A stretch of 64,000 nt of DNA from VRUE01 sp963697695 (lineage in GTDB: Bacteria; Actinomycetota; Thermoleophilia; Solirubrobacterales; 70-9), in NCBI GenBank assembly GCA_963697695.1, contig OY969094.1, forward strand, positions 496,001 through 560,000, in the 5' to 3' direction. How positions within the stretch are numbered: position 1 is the first letter of the stretch; each line of letters starts with the position of its first letter. Under the pieces are notes generated by a model. That model was not told the origin of the DNA. It ran no database searches and worked only from the letters and a program-made list of their open reading frames with translations. The translations under genes were made by a program, and so were the position numbers. This document shows, in pieces, positions 39,990 to 47,508 of the stretch.

Positions 39990-40061
39990 ACCTGCCGAGT
40001 ATAACGCAAATTGCAGGACTCGAAGAACTCCCAGAGCTGCCTGGGCTTCTCCATTAAGCCA

Positions 40062-40134
40062 TACCGCTACGGGGATTCGAACCCCGGTTTCCGGACTGAG
40101 AATCCGGCGTCCTAGTCCCCTAGACGATAGCGGC
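40062..40134 (-). tRNA. tRNA-Glu (CTC)
   Basis: Seventy-three nt fold as a cloverleaf: acceptor GCCGCTA with TAGCGGT, D-arm GTCTAGGGGACTAGGAC, anticodon stem CCGGA/TCCGG with loop TTCTCAG (anticodon CTC), and T-arm CCGGGGTTCGAATCCCCG. No encoded CCA. The 3' 16 bases recur at 39043-39058 as an attachment-like repeat. Confidence 0.95.
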
Positions 40135-40226
40135 GAGGACGGGGCATTCTAGCGGGCGTGGGAGATGGGTCGTGTCGTCGTGGCGGGCTCGGGATGGAGC
40201 GCCGACCAGGTAAATTGCCTGCCCCC

Positions 40227-40310
40227 GCGGCTGTGGCGGAACTGGTAGACGCGCACGGTTCAGGTCCGTGTGGAGGAAACTCCGTGGAGGTTCGACTCCT
40301 CTCAGCCGCA
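40227..40310 (+). tRNA. tRNA-Leu (CAG)
   Basis: Eighty-four nt with a long variable arm: acceptor GCGGCTG/CAGCCGC, anticodon stem CACGG/CCGTG with loop TTCAGGT (anticodon CAG), variable arm TGGAGGAAACTCCG, T-arm GGAGGTTCGACTCCTC, discriminator A. No encoded CCA. Confidence 0.95.
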
Positions 40311-40315
40311 TCTTG

Positions 40316-40338
40316 GCGTGGCCCTTCGGGGGCCACGC
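40316..40338. terminator. Hairpin terminator after tRNA-Leu
   Basis: Perfect 9-bp stem GCGTGGCCC/GGGCCACGC with loop TTCGG, starting 5 nt after the tRNA. It also faces the 3' end of the convergent hydrolase gene, so it may serve both transcripts. Confidence 0.75.
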
Positions 40339-40354
40339 TCGCATCGGGGCGAGA

Positions 40355-41269
40355 TCAGGCGGGTTGCTTGGCCCTGGCGCGCCAGCCGGTCCGAGAGGCG
40401 GTGTCGGCGATCTCGTCGACGAAGATCGGCCAGACGGTACGGGGCAGGTCGTGACCCATGCCCTCGATCATGCGCAGGCGCGCGCCGGGGATCGCCCTGG
40501 CGGTGGCACGGCCGCCGCTCGGTCGGATCAGCGCGTCGCGGGTGCCGTGAATCACGGTCACCGGCAGGGTCAGTTGGCGCAGCGCTCGGGTCCGGTCGCC
40601 GGACGCTGCGATCGCATGCAACTGCCGCAGGACCCCCCTTGGATTGTGCGAGCGGTCATACATCCGCCCCGCGACGTGGCGCAGCCGCGGCTCATCCATC
40701 GGGAAGGCGGGCGAGCCGATCACCTTGAAGGTCTTGACGATCTGCTCGACATAAGCATCGCGTCCGTGGGGCGGGCGAGCGAAAAGAAGGCCGTAGGCCT
40801 TTAGCGTCGGCGAGCCGACGCGGCGACTGCCGGTCGTCGACATGATCGAAACCAGCGACTTGACTCGCTCAGGGTGCTCGAGAGCCAGCGTCTGGCCGAT
40901 CATCCCCCCCATCGAGACGCCGGCCACGTGTGCCGACTCGATCCCAAGGTGGTCCATCAGGCCGATCGCGTCAGAAGCCATGTCGGACAGCAGGTAGACG
41001 GAGTTCTTACGCCCGAGGAAGACGTCCGCCCGCTTCGGCATACCCGCCGCATCGAGCATCGTCGAGTGGCCGATGTCGCGGTTGTCGAAGCGGACCACCC
41101 GGAATCCGCGCTCTGCCAGCAAACCGCAGAGCTCCTCGTCCCAACCGAGCATCTGCGTCCCCAGCCCCATCACCAGCAGCAGTGGCTCGCCATCCGGGTC
41201 GCCGACCTCCTGGTAGGCGATCTCGACGCCGTTGACGGGCGCCAGGCGCTCCTCGCTGAGCTCGAGCAT
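40355..41269 (-). CDS. Alpha/beta hydrolase
   Basis: A 304-residue alpha/beta-fold hydrolase starting MLELSEERLAPVNGVEIAYQ. The nucleophile elbow is HVAGVSMGGMIGQ (Ser in GVSMG), the oxyanion region LLLVMGLGTQMLGWDEEL, the acid loop HGTRDALIRPSGG and the catalytic His near MGHDLPRT. It resembles the RdmC/aclacinomycin-esterase-like group, but the substrate is unknown. The start is placed at the internal ATG because the upstream extension lacks family similarity. Divergent from the metallophosphoesterase, with a paired AACGCGTT motif between them. Confidence 0.88.
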   Translation of the reverse strand: MLELSEERLAPVNGVEIAYQEVGDPDGEPLLLVMGLGTQMLGWDEELCGLLAERGFRVVRFDNRDIGHSTMLDAAGMPKRADVFLGRKNSVYLLSDMASDAIGLMDHLGIESAHVAGVSMGGMIGQTLALEHPERVKSLVSIMSTTGSRRVGSPTLKAYGLLFARPPHGRDAYVEQIVKTFKVIGSPAFPMDEPRLRHVAGRMYDRSHNPRGVLRQLHAIAASGDRTRALRQLTLPVTVIHGTRDALIRPSGGRATARAIPGARLRMIEGMGHDLPRTVWPIFVDEIADTASRTGWRARAKQPA

Positions 41270-41318
41270 GCTCGGAAGTCTAGCCGGGAAACTGGCTGTG
41301 CAGCCAGTCATTCCTTGC

Positions 41319-41366
41319 TGGTGCAACGCGTTTTCCGGCTATGTCCCGGTAAAACGCGTTACACCA
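41319..41366. promoter_or_regulatory. Inverted repeat with two AACGCGTT boxes between divergent genes
   Basis: Arms TGGTGCAACGCGTTTTCC and GGTAAAACGCGTTACACCA are near-perfect inverted repeats around about 11 bases. Each contains the self-complementary AACGCGTT. Position between two divergent start codons suggests a shared operator; the regulator is unknown. Confidence 0.6.
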
Positions 41367-41390
41367 GGGACGAACGGCTAGGTTGACCCG

Positions 41391-42515
41391 ATGCGCACCG
41401 CGATCGTCTCCGACCTCCACCTCGGCACCGCCAAGGGCGAGGACCTGGCGCGGGATTCCGAGATCCGCCGCATCCTGCTGGAGGAGATCAGCAGCGCCGA
41501 CCGGCTCGTCCTGCTCGGCGACGCCCTCGAGCTGCGCGAGCTTCCCCTGGCCCAGGTGCTGCGAGCCGTACAGCCTTTCTTCGAGGAGCTGGGCGAGGCG
41601 ATGGCCGGGCGCCGCATCGTGCTCGTCCCCGGCAACCACGACCACCGCCTGACCGAGCCGCTGCTGGAGGAGCTGGCGATCGGCGGCGGCACTCTCGGCC
41701 TCGAGCACCGCGCCCTGCCGGCGGGGGAGGCCGCGACGCGGATCGCAGGGTGGCTGGGCGAGGCCGAGCTGAGCATCTCCTACCCCGGCGTCTGGCTGCG
41801 CGACGACGTCTACGCCACCCACGGCCATTACATGGACTGCCACATGTCGCTGCCGCGCATGGAGTGCCTGGTCGCCGCGGCGATCATGCGGGCCGGCAAC
41901 CGTCCCCCGGACCCGTCCACCCCAGCTGACTACGAGCGCGTACTGCGCCCCATATATGGACTGTCCTTCGGCCTTGCCGAGGCGGGCATCGCCTTCGCCG
42001 CCACCCGTCCCTCCGAACGGGCCTGGCGCTCGATCTCCGGCCGCCGCCGCAACGGCGGACGCGTCCGCCAGAAAGCGACCGCTGCCGCGGTGGCAGCGGC
42101 GGTCCCGAGCAGTGTCTGGCTCCTCAACCGTCTCCTGCACGCCGACTTCGACCCCGACCTCTCCCCTATCTCGATCACCCGCAGCGGGATCGAGGCCGCC
42201 ACCGAGATGGCCCGGCACCTGCAGATCGACGCTGCACACACGATCACCGGCCACACCCACCGCGGCGGCCCCGAAGCAGGCGACGCGGACTGGGCGCTGC
42301 CCAGCGGCGGCCGCCTCCACAACACAGGCAGCTGGGTCTTCGCCGATGCCTTCCACCATCCGGGTCTCCCACCTGGCCCCTACTGGCCGGGAACGGTGAC
42401 CTGGGTGGAGGACGACGGCCCTCCCCGCCGCGTGCGCCTGCTGCTCGACCACCCGCACGAGACGATGCGGGCGGCGGTCAGCCGTACCGCCTCAGCAGCA
42501 ACCGCGGCCGGCTAG
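41391..42515 (+). CDS. Metallophosphoesterase
   Basis: A 374-residue calcineurin-like phosphoesterase with all metal-site motifs: AIVSDLHLG (Asp8, His10), LLGDALEL, VLVPGNHDHRL, YATHGHYMDCH and ITGHTHRGG. An inserted helical region (about residues 165-280) separates the last two motifs and contains a possible hydrophobic helix (ATAAAVAAAVPSSVWLLN). The substrate is not readable; UDP-diacylglucosamine hydrolases (LpxH) and Icc-type cyclic-nucleotide enzymes share these motifs. Single gene, perhaps controlled through the AACGCGTT repeat. Confidence 0.88.
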   Translation: MRTAIVSDLHLGTAKGEDLARDSEIRRILLEEISSADRLVLLGDALELRELPLAQVLRAVQPFFEELGEAMAGRRIVLVPGNHDHRLTEPLLEELAIGGGTLGLEHRALPAGEAATRIAGWLGEAELSISYPGVWLRDDVYATHGHYMDCHMSLPRMECLVAAAIMRAGNRPPDPSTPADYERVLRPIYGLSFGLAEAGIAFAATRPSERAWRSISGRRRNGGRVRQKATAAAVAAAVPSSVWLLNRLLHADFDPDLSPISITRSGIEAATEMARHLQIDAAHTITGHTHRGGPEAGDADWALPSGGRLHNTGSWVFADAFHHPGLPPGPYWPGTVTWVEDDGPPRRVRLLLDHPHETMRAAVSRTASAATAAG

Positions 42516-42521
42516 ACCCTC

Positions 42522-43424
42522 CTAGAGCCACTCGGCGATGATCCGGCCGATCTCCTCCCCCGCGTCCTCCTGGAGGAAGTGGGAGGCGTTCTCGATCGGC
42601 CGCGGCGCCGGGAAGTTGAGCTCCGTCGAGACCCGTTCGCCGACCGAGAAGGGAAGGATCGGGTCCGAGTCGGCCCAGAGCACCAGCGTCGGCCGGTCGT
42701 CCTCGCGCAGCGCGTCCGCGACCCGCTTGCCCTCGACCGCCCCGGGCGCGTCGGGCTCGGTTGGCAGGATCAGCGGAAAGGCACGGGGCCCGGCCTTCGA
42801 CTCGGGGCTCGGGTAGGGGGCTTCGTAGGCGGCGATCACCTCGTCCCCGGGGTCGTCCTTGCAGCCGCCGCGGACCAGCATCCCGACCGGCACGTCGGCG
42901 TTCTCGCGGACGAACTCGCGGAAACTGAGCCAGACGTCGCTCATCCGCTGGTGCCCGGTGAAGGGGCCGGTCTCCATGATCACCATCCGGGAGAAGCGGT
43001 CCGGGTGCTCGACCGCGAGGCGCAATCCGATCGGCCCGCCCCAGTCGTGGACGACGGCGGTGGCGTCGCGCACGTCGAGCTCCTCGAGCAGTCTCGACAT
43101 CAGGTCGACGTGGCGGTCGTAGGTGTACCAGTCGAGGTCCGTGGGCTTGTCTGAGCGGCCGAAGCCGGCGTAGTCGGGAGCGATGCAGCGATAGCCGGCA
43201 TCGCGCACCGGAGGAATCACCTTGCGCCAGAGGAACGACCAGGTCGGCTCGCCGTGGAAGAAGACGACTGGCTTGCCCTCACCCTCGTCCAGATAGGCCA
43301 GCCGCAGTCCATCGATCTCGCGGTAGCTCGATTCGAAGGGGAAATCGGGCAGCCCCTTCAGGCTCTCCTCCGGCGTTCGCACGACGTCCACGCTGTCTCC
43401 CCTCTGCTGGCGCATGGGTCGCAT
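42522..43424 (-). CDS. Haloalkane dehalogenase-like hydrolase
   Basis: A 300-residue alpha/beta hydrolase with an Asp nucleophile: Asp127-Trp128 in VVHDWGGPIGL. The halide-binding set typical of haloalkane dehalogenases is partly visible: HGEPTWSFLWR (Glu59) and Trp128. The acid is probably in LWADSDPILPF and the catalytic His in ENASHFLQED near residue 280. This pattern fits subfamily HLD-I (DhlA-like) better than epoxide hydrolase, which would have a cap-domain Tyr pair. Activity on halogenated compounds is inference. Converges on the metallophosphoesterase with 6 nt between stops. Confidence 0.82.
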   Translation of the reverse strand: MRPMRQQRGDSVDVVRTPEESLKGLPDFPFESSYREIDGLRLAYLDEGEGKPVVFFHGEPTWSFLWRKVIPPVRDAGYRCIAPDYAGFGRSDKPTDLDWYTYDRHVDLMSRLLEELDVRDATAVVHDWGGPIGLRLAVEHPDRFSRMVIMETGPFTGHQRMSDVWLSFREFVRENADVPVGMLVRGGCKDDPGDEVIAAYEAPYPSPESKAGPRAFPLILPTEPDAPGAVEGKRVADALREDDRPTLVLWADSDPILPFSVGERVSTELNFPAPRPIENASHFLQEDAGEEIGRIIAEWL

Positions 43425-43550
43425 ATATCGCGACTAAGGCGCCAATTGACTCCGATTCCGTAGGTCGACGGAGTTTATTGCCGGAATCCAGATCCGATTT
43501 AAGACTTTTCTGATCAACATTGTGCTACCGTGCCTTCCTCTTTTAGACCT

Positions 43551-43582
43551 AAGTCAGTCAAAAAACTAAATCAGTCAACAAA
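43551..43582. promoter_or_regulatory. Tandem AA(G/A)TCAGTCAA repeat before the sulfate operon
   Basis: Two direct repeats, AAGTCAGTCAAAAAA at 43551 and AAATCAGTCAACAAA at 43568, are spaced 17 bases apart just upstream of the ribosome site AGAGAGG. The 175-base gap they lie in is markedly AT-rich for this genome. A regulator-binding role in sulfur control is a guess from position. Confidence 0.35.
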
Positions 43583-43599
43583 GAGAGGATTCCTTTTCT

Positions 43600-44643
43600 A
43601 TGCGGAACGCTCGCAAGGTAACCCGGCGGCGCAGCGTCAACGTCGGCCTCCTGGCCGCTCTGTTTGCGCTCGCCACAGCGATTCTCGTCGCCGGCTGCGG
43701 TGGCAGCGACGACGACTCAGCCACCGGCTCATCCGGCGGCAAGCTCGACATCGTCGGCTACTCCACCCCGGAGGCCGTCTACGAGGAAGCGCTCGAGCCC
43801 GGATTCGAGGAAACCTCCGCCGGCACCGACGTCAGCTTCAGCAACTCCTTCGGCGCGTCCGGCGACCAGAGCCGCGCGGTCGAGGCCGGTCAGCCCGCTT
43901 CCGTCGTCCACTTCGCCCAGGGCGGCGACATGATCCGCCTGGTCGAATCGGGCCAGGTCGCACCCGACTGGGACAAGAACAAGTACAACGGGATCGCCCA
44001 GGACTCGGTCGTCGTGATGACCGTCCGCAAAGGCAACCCCGAGGGCCTCGAGTCGTTCGACGACCTGCTGACCAAGGACGTCGAGATCGTCACCCCCAAC
44101 CCGTTCAGCTCCGGCGCCGCCCGCTGGAACATCATGGCCATCTACGGCTCACAGCTGCACGAGGGTAAATCCCCGCAGCAGGCGCTCGACGCGGTCAAGA
44201 CCGTGCTGGAAAAGACGGTGGTGCAGCCCGGCAGCGCCCGCGATGCGCTCGCGGCGTTCACCCAGGGCCAGGGCGACGTGCTACTCGGCTACGAGAACGA
44301 GGCGATCAAGGCGCAGGACGAGGGCGAAGACGTCGACTACGTCATCCCGCCCAGCACGATCCTGATCGAGACCCCGATCGCGGTCACCAAAGACGCACCG
44401 GAGGCCGCCCAGGCATTCCTCGACTACATCTGGTCCGACGCGGGCCAAAAACTGTGGGCTGAGAACGGCTACCGGCCGGCCAACAAGGACCTGGTCGACC
44501 CGAAGCAGTTCCCGACACCCGAGGACCTCTTCACCATTGACGAGTTCGGCGGGTGGGAAAAAGTCAACGACGAGTTCTTCGATGACGAAACCGGCTCCGT
44601 AGCCGGTATCGAGAAGGAACTCGGAGTCTCAACGAGCGGCTGA
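43600..44643 (+). CDS. cysP: Sulfate/thiosulfate ABC transporter, substrate-binding protein
   Basis: Lipoprotein receptor of 347 residues. The signal peptide ends in LVAGCG with the lipidated Cys near residue 31, followed by a Ser/Asp-rich linker. The mature protein matches the sulfate-binding family: VVHFAQGGDMIRLV, FSSGAARWNIMAIYG, LGYENEAIKAQDEGEDVDYV and the final WEKVNDEFFDD. First gene of a four-gene operon, followed directly by the two permeases and the ATPase. Whether it takes sulfate, thiosulfate or both is not clear from sequence. Confidence 0.93.
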   Translation: MRNARKVTRRRSVNVGLLAALFALATAILVAGCGGSDDDSATGSSGGKLDIVGYSTPEAVYEEALEPGFEETSAGTDVSFSNSFGASGDQSRAVEAGQPASVVHFAQGGDMIRLVESGQVAPDWDKNKYNGIAQDSVVVMTVRKGNPEGLESFDDLLTKDVEIVTPNPFSSGAARWNIMAIYGSQLHEGKSPQQALDAVKTVLEKTVVQPGSARDALAAFTQGQGDVLLGYENEAIKAQDEGEDVDYVIPPSTILIETPIAVTKDAPEAAQAFLDYIWSDAGQKLWAENGYRPANKDLVDPKQFPTPEDLFTIDEFGGWEKVNDEFFDDETGSVAGIEKELGVSTSG

Positions 44644-45548
44644 TGCCAGCTCACCCGGCAGCCCTTACAACCAGACCATCGGCCCGGGCAGGCATTCGCC
44701 TGCCCGGGCTCGGCGCCGGCCTCAGCCGGGGCATGGTCATCCTCTATCTGTCGCTGATGGTGCTGTTGCCCTTGGCGGCAGTGGTGGACGAGTCGCTCTC
44801 CAAAGGCCCCGACGCCTTCTGGAATGCCGTCACCGGCGACCAGGCAATGGCAGCGCTGAAGCTGACCGTCGTCTCCTCGCTGATCGTGGTTGCAATTAAC
44901 GCTTTCTTCGGCACGGTGATCGCTTGGGTCTTGGTCCGCGACGAGTTTCCCGGCAAGGGAGCGGTCAACGCGCTGATCGACCTCCCCTTTGCCCTGCCGA
45001 CGATCGTCGCCGGTCTCACCCTGCTCACTCTCTATGGCCCAAAAAGCCCAATTGGTCTCGACGTGGCCGGAACGAGAGTGGCGATCGTCGTGGCGCTGTG
45101 CTTCATCACCCTCCCCTTCGTCGTCCGCGCAGTGCAACCCCTGTTGATGGAGATGGACCGCGAGATGGAGGAGGCATCGACCTCGCTCGGCGCCGGCGGT
45201 TTCACCACCTTCCGCCGCATCATCTTCCCCAACCTGCTGCCGGGGATCATCGCCGGCATCATGCTCGCCTTCGCGCGGGCACTGGGTGAGTACGGCTCGC
45301 TGATCCTGATCACCGGGAATATCCCTTTCGACACCGAGGTCTCCTCGGTCTTCATCCGTAGCCAGATCGAGTCGGGCAACACCGCCGGTGCCTCTGCCGT
45401 CTCAGTGGTGCTGCTGGCGCTCTCGGTGCTGATGCTGGTGCTGGTGAGCTTGTTCGCCCGTTCGGGAGTTCACGGCGAGAAGCGCGGGGTCCTCACCCGC
45501 ACGATCAGCCGCGTCATAGGTCGCTCCCAGGTCGGAGGTGGAGCATGA
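44643..45548 (+). CDS. cysT: Sulfate ABC transporter permease CysT (CysU)
   Basis: Membrane permease of 301 residues with about six helices. The family segments are AWVLVRDEFPGKGAVNALID, LPFALPTIVAGLTLLTLYG and the ATPase-contacting EAA loop EEASTSLGAGGFTTFRRIIF. The start codon overlaps the end of the receptor gene by a single base (TGATG). Paired with CysW as a heterodimer. Confidence 0.93.
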   Translation: MPAHPAALTTRPSARAGIRLPGLGAGLSRGMVILYLSLMVLLPLAAVVDESLSKGPDAFWNAVTGDQAMAALKLTVVSSLIVVAINAFFGTVIAWVLVRDEFPGKGAVNALIDLPFALPTIVAGLTLLTLYGPKSPIGLDVAGTRVAIVVALCFITLPFVVRAVQPLLMEMDREMEEASTSLGAGGFTTFRRIIFPNLLPGIIAGIMLAFARALGEYGSLILITGNIPFDTEVSSVFIRSQIESGNTAGASAVSVVLLALSVLMLVLVSLFARSGVHGEKRGVLTRTISRVIGRSQVGGGA

Positions 45549-46411
45549 CCCCCACAGCCCCCGCCAAGTGGGGCCTGCGCAGCTTGGCCTTTGGCTATCT
45601 CGGCCTGCTTCTCCTGGCCCCCGTCGGAATGATCTTCTACAAGACGTTCGAGCACGGCCTCGGCCCGCCGGTCGAAGCGATGACCTCGCCGGAGGCGCTT
45701 CACGCGATCCAGCTCACCCTGTTGATGGTCGCCGTCGCAGTGCCGCTGAACACCGTCTTCGGCATCGGCTGTGCGCTGCTGCTGGTTCGTCGCCGCTGGT
45801 GGGGCAACTCGATCGTCGACGGGATCATCAACCTCCCCTTCGCCGTTTCGCCGATCGTCGTCGGCCTCTCGCTCTACCTGCTCTACGGCAACAGCGGTTG
45901 GTTCGGCCCGACTCTGGCCGAATGGGGCTTCGAGGTGCTCTTCTCTTGGCCGGGGATGGTGCTCGCCAGCATCTTCGTCTCGCTCCCGTTCGTGGTGCGC
46001 GAGACGGTGCCGGTGCTGCAGGAGATCGGCACCGAGCAGGAGCAGGCGGCATCGACGCTCGGCGCCAACGGCTGGCAGACCTTCTGGCGGGTCACCCTGC
46101 CGGCGATCCGCTGGGGCGTCGCCTATGGCGTCGTCCTCACCACTGCCCGGGTGCTCGGTGAGTTCGGCGCGGTGACGATCGTCTCCGGCTCGATCTCGGG
46201 CGAGACCGAAACCCTGCCGCTCTTCGTCGCCAAGGCCTTCGAGCAGTTCCAAGAAGAGGCCGCGTATGCGGGCGCGATCGTGCTCGCCCTGCTCGCACTC
46301 ACGACGCTGTTGCTGATGAGCGTCGGCGGGCGCAAGGCAAAGGCGGGGTCGCACAGCCAGATCGCGGTTGTGCCCAATGCCTCAATTTCCAACACGAAGG
46401 AGGGTTCCTGA
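45545..46411 (+). CDS. cysW: Sulfate ABC transporter permease CysW
   Basis: Second permease, 288 residues with about six helices: AFGYLGLLLLAPVGMIFYKT, NLPFAVSPIVVGLSLYLLYG, and the EAA loop EQEQAASTLGANGWQTFWRV. The C-terminal SGSISGETETLPLFVAKAFE segment is typical of CysW. It overlaps cysT by ATGA and cysA by one base. Confidence 0.93.
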   Translation: MTPTAPAKWGLRSLAFGYLGLLLLAPVGMIFYKTFEHGLGPPVEAMTSPEALHAIQLTLLMVAVAVPLNTVFGIGCALLLVRRRWWGNSIVDGIINLPFAVSPIVVGLSLYLLYGNSGWFGPTLAEWGFEVLFSWPGMVLASIFVSLPFVVRETVPVLQEIGTEQEQAASTLGANGWQTFWRVTLPAIRWGVAYGVVLTTARVLGEFGAVTIVSGSISGETETLPLFVAKAFEQFQEEAAYAGAIVLALLALTTLLLMSVGGRKAKAGSHSQIAVVPNASISNTKEGS

Positions 46412-47448
46412 TGGGAATCGCAGTCGAGGGAGCGTTCAAGCGCTTCGGTGACTTTCAGGCTCTCGACGACGTCTCGATCGACGTGCCGGACGGCTCGTTG
46501 ACGGCGTTGCTCGGGCCAAGCGGCAGCGGCAAGTCGACGCTGCTGCGAGCGATCGCCGGGCTCGAGGAGCTCGATGCCGGCCAGGTCGTGATCAACGGCA
46601 ACGACGCCACCGAAACCCCGGCGCAGAAGCGCGAGGTCGGCTTCGTCTTCCAGCACTACGCCGCCTTCAAGCACATGACCGTGTTCGGGAACGTCGCTTT
46701 CGGGCTGAAGATCCGCAAGTGGTCGAAGCCCCAGATCAGCGACCGCGTGCACGAGCTGCTGCGCCTGGTCCAGCTCGACGGCCTCGCCGAGCGCTACCCC
46801 GACCAGCTCTCCGGCGGCCAGCGCCAGCGCATGGCCCTGGCCCGGGCGCTGGCGGTGGAACCGCAGGTGCTGCTGCTCGACGAGCCCTTCGGGGCCCTCG
46901 ACGCCAAGGTCCGCAAGGACCTGCGCACCTGGCTGCGTCGCCTCCACGACGAGATGCACGTGACGACGATCTTCGTCACCCACGACCAGGAGGAGGCGAT
47001 GGACGTCGCCGAGCAGCTGGTGGTGATGAACCAGGGCCGGGTCGAGCAGTCCGGAACCGCCGACGACCTCTACGACCACCCCGCCAACGAGTTCGTGATG
47101 AGCTTCGTCGGCGAGGTCAACCGGCTTGGCGAGGACTTCGTCCGCCCGCACGACATGGACGTCGTGCTCGACCCGGACGAGCGCACGGAAGAGGCCCTGG
47201 TCAAACGGATCGTCGCGCTTGGCTTCGAGATCCGGGTCGAGTTCACGCTCGGCGACGGGACCGAGGTCTGGGCACAGCTGACCCGCTCCGAGCTCCAGAA
47301 GCTCGAGCTGCGGGAAGGCCAGATCGTCTACCTGCGACCTGGCCAGACAAAGAGCTTCAGCGGTGATTCGCCGTCCGACAGCCACGGGGCCTCGACTCCC
47401 CGTGGCGAGCAGGGCGGCGATGACGCAGAAATATCTGCAGCCGTCTGA
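46411..47448 (+). CDS. cysA: Sulfate ABC transporter ATP-binding protein CysA
   Basis: ATPase of 345 residues. Walker A GPSGSGKST (about 32-40), Q-loop FVFQHYAAFKHMTV, signature QLSGGQRQRMALARAL, Walker B LLLDEPFGALDAKVR and H-loop FVTHDQEEAMDVAE. The C-terminal TOBE/CysA domain (about 240-345) includes PHDMDVVLD and LGFEIRVEFTLGDG. It completes a full sulfate import operon and is followed by a strong hairpin. Confidence 0.95.
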   Translation: MGIAVEGAFKRFGDFQALDDVSIDVPDGSLTALLGPSGSGKSTLLRAIAGLEELDAGQVVINGNDATETPAQKREVGFVFQHYAAFKHMTVFGNVAFGLKIRKWSKPQISDRVHELLRLVQLDGLAERYPDQLSGGQRQRMALARALAVEPQVLLLDEPFGALDAKVRKDLRTWLRRLHDEMHVTTIFVTHDQEEAMDVAEQLVVMNQGRVEQSGTADDLYDHPANEFVMSFVGEVNRLGEDFVRPHDMDVVLDPDERTEEALVKRIVALGFEIRVEFTLGDGTEVWAQLTRSELQKLELREGQIVYLRPGQTKSFSGDSPSDSHGASTPRGEQGGDDAEISAAV

Positions 47449-47456
47449 AGGGGCGA

Positions 47457-47493
47457 GGGACGGGGCGCGCTTTGCCGGGTGGCGCCCCGTCCC
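47457..47493. terminator. Hairpin terminator between cysA and phoD-like gene
   Basis: Perfect 12-bp stem GGGACGGGGCGC/GCGCCCCGTCCC with a 13-base loop, nine bases after the cysA stop codon and ahead of the convergent phosphatase gene. Likely works in both directions. Confidence 0.85.
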
Positions 47494-47508
47494 ACTTCGC
47501 CATCGCCG

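Noticed and set aside
40112..40344. Short minus-strand frames running through tRNA-Leu
   Set aside because: They are translations of the tRNA complement (containing GVEPPRS-like peptides), a well-known annotation artefact.
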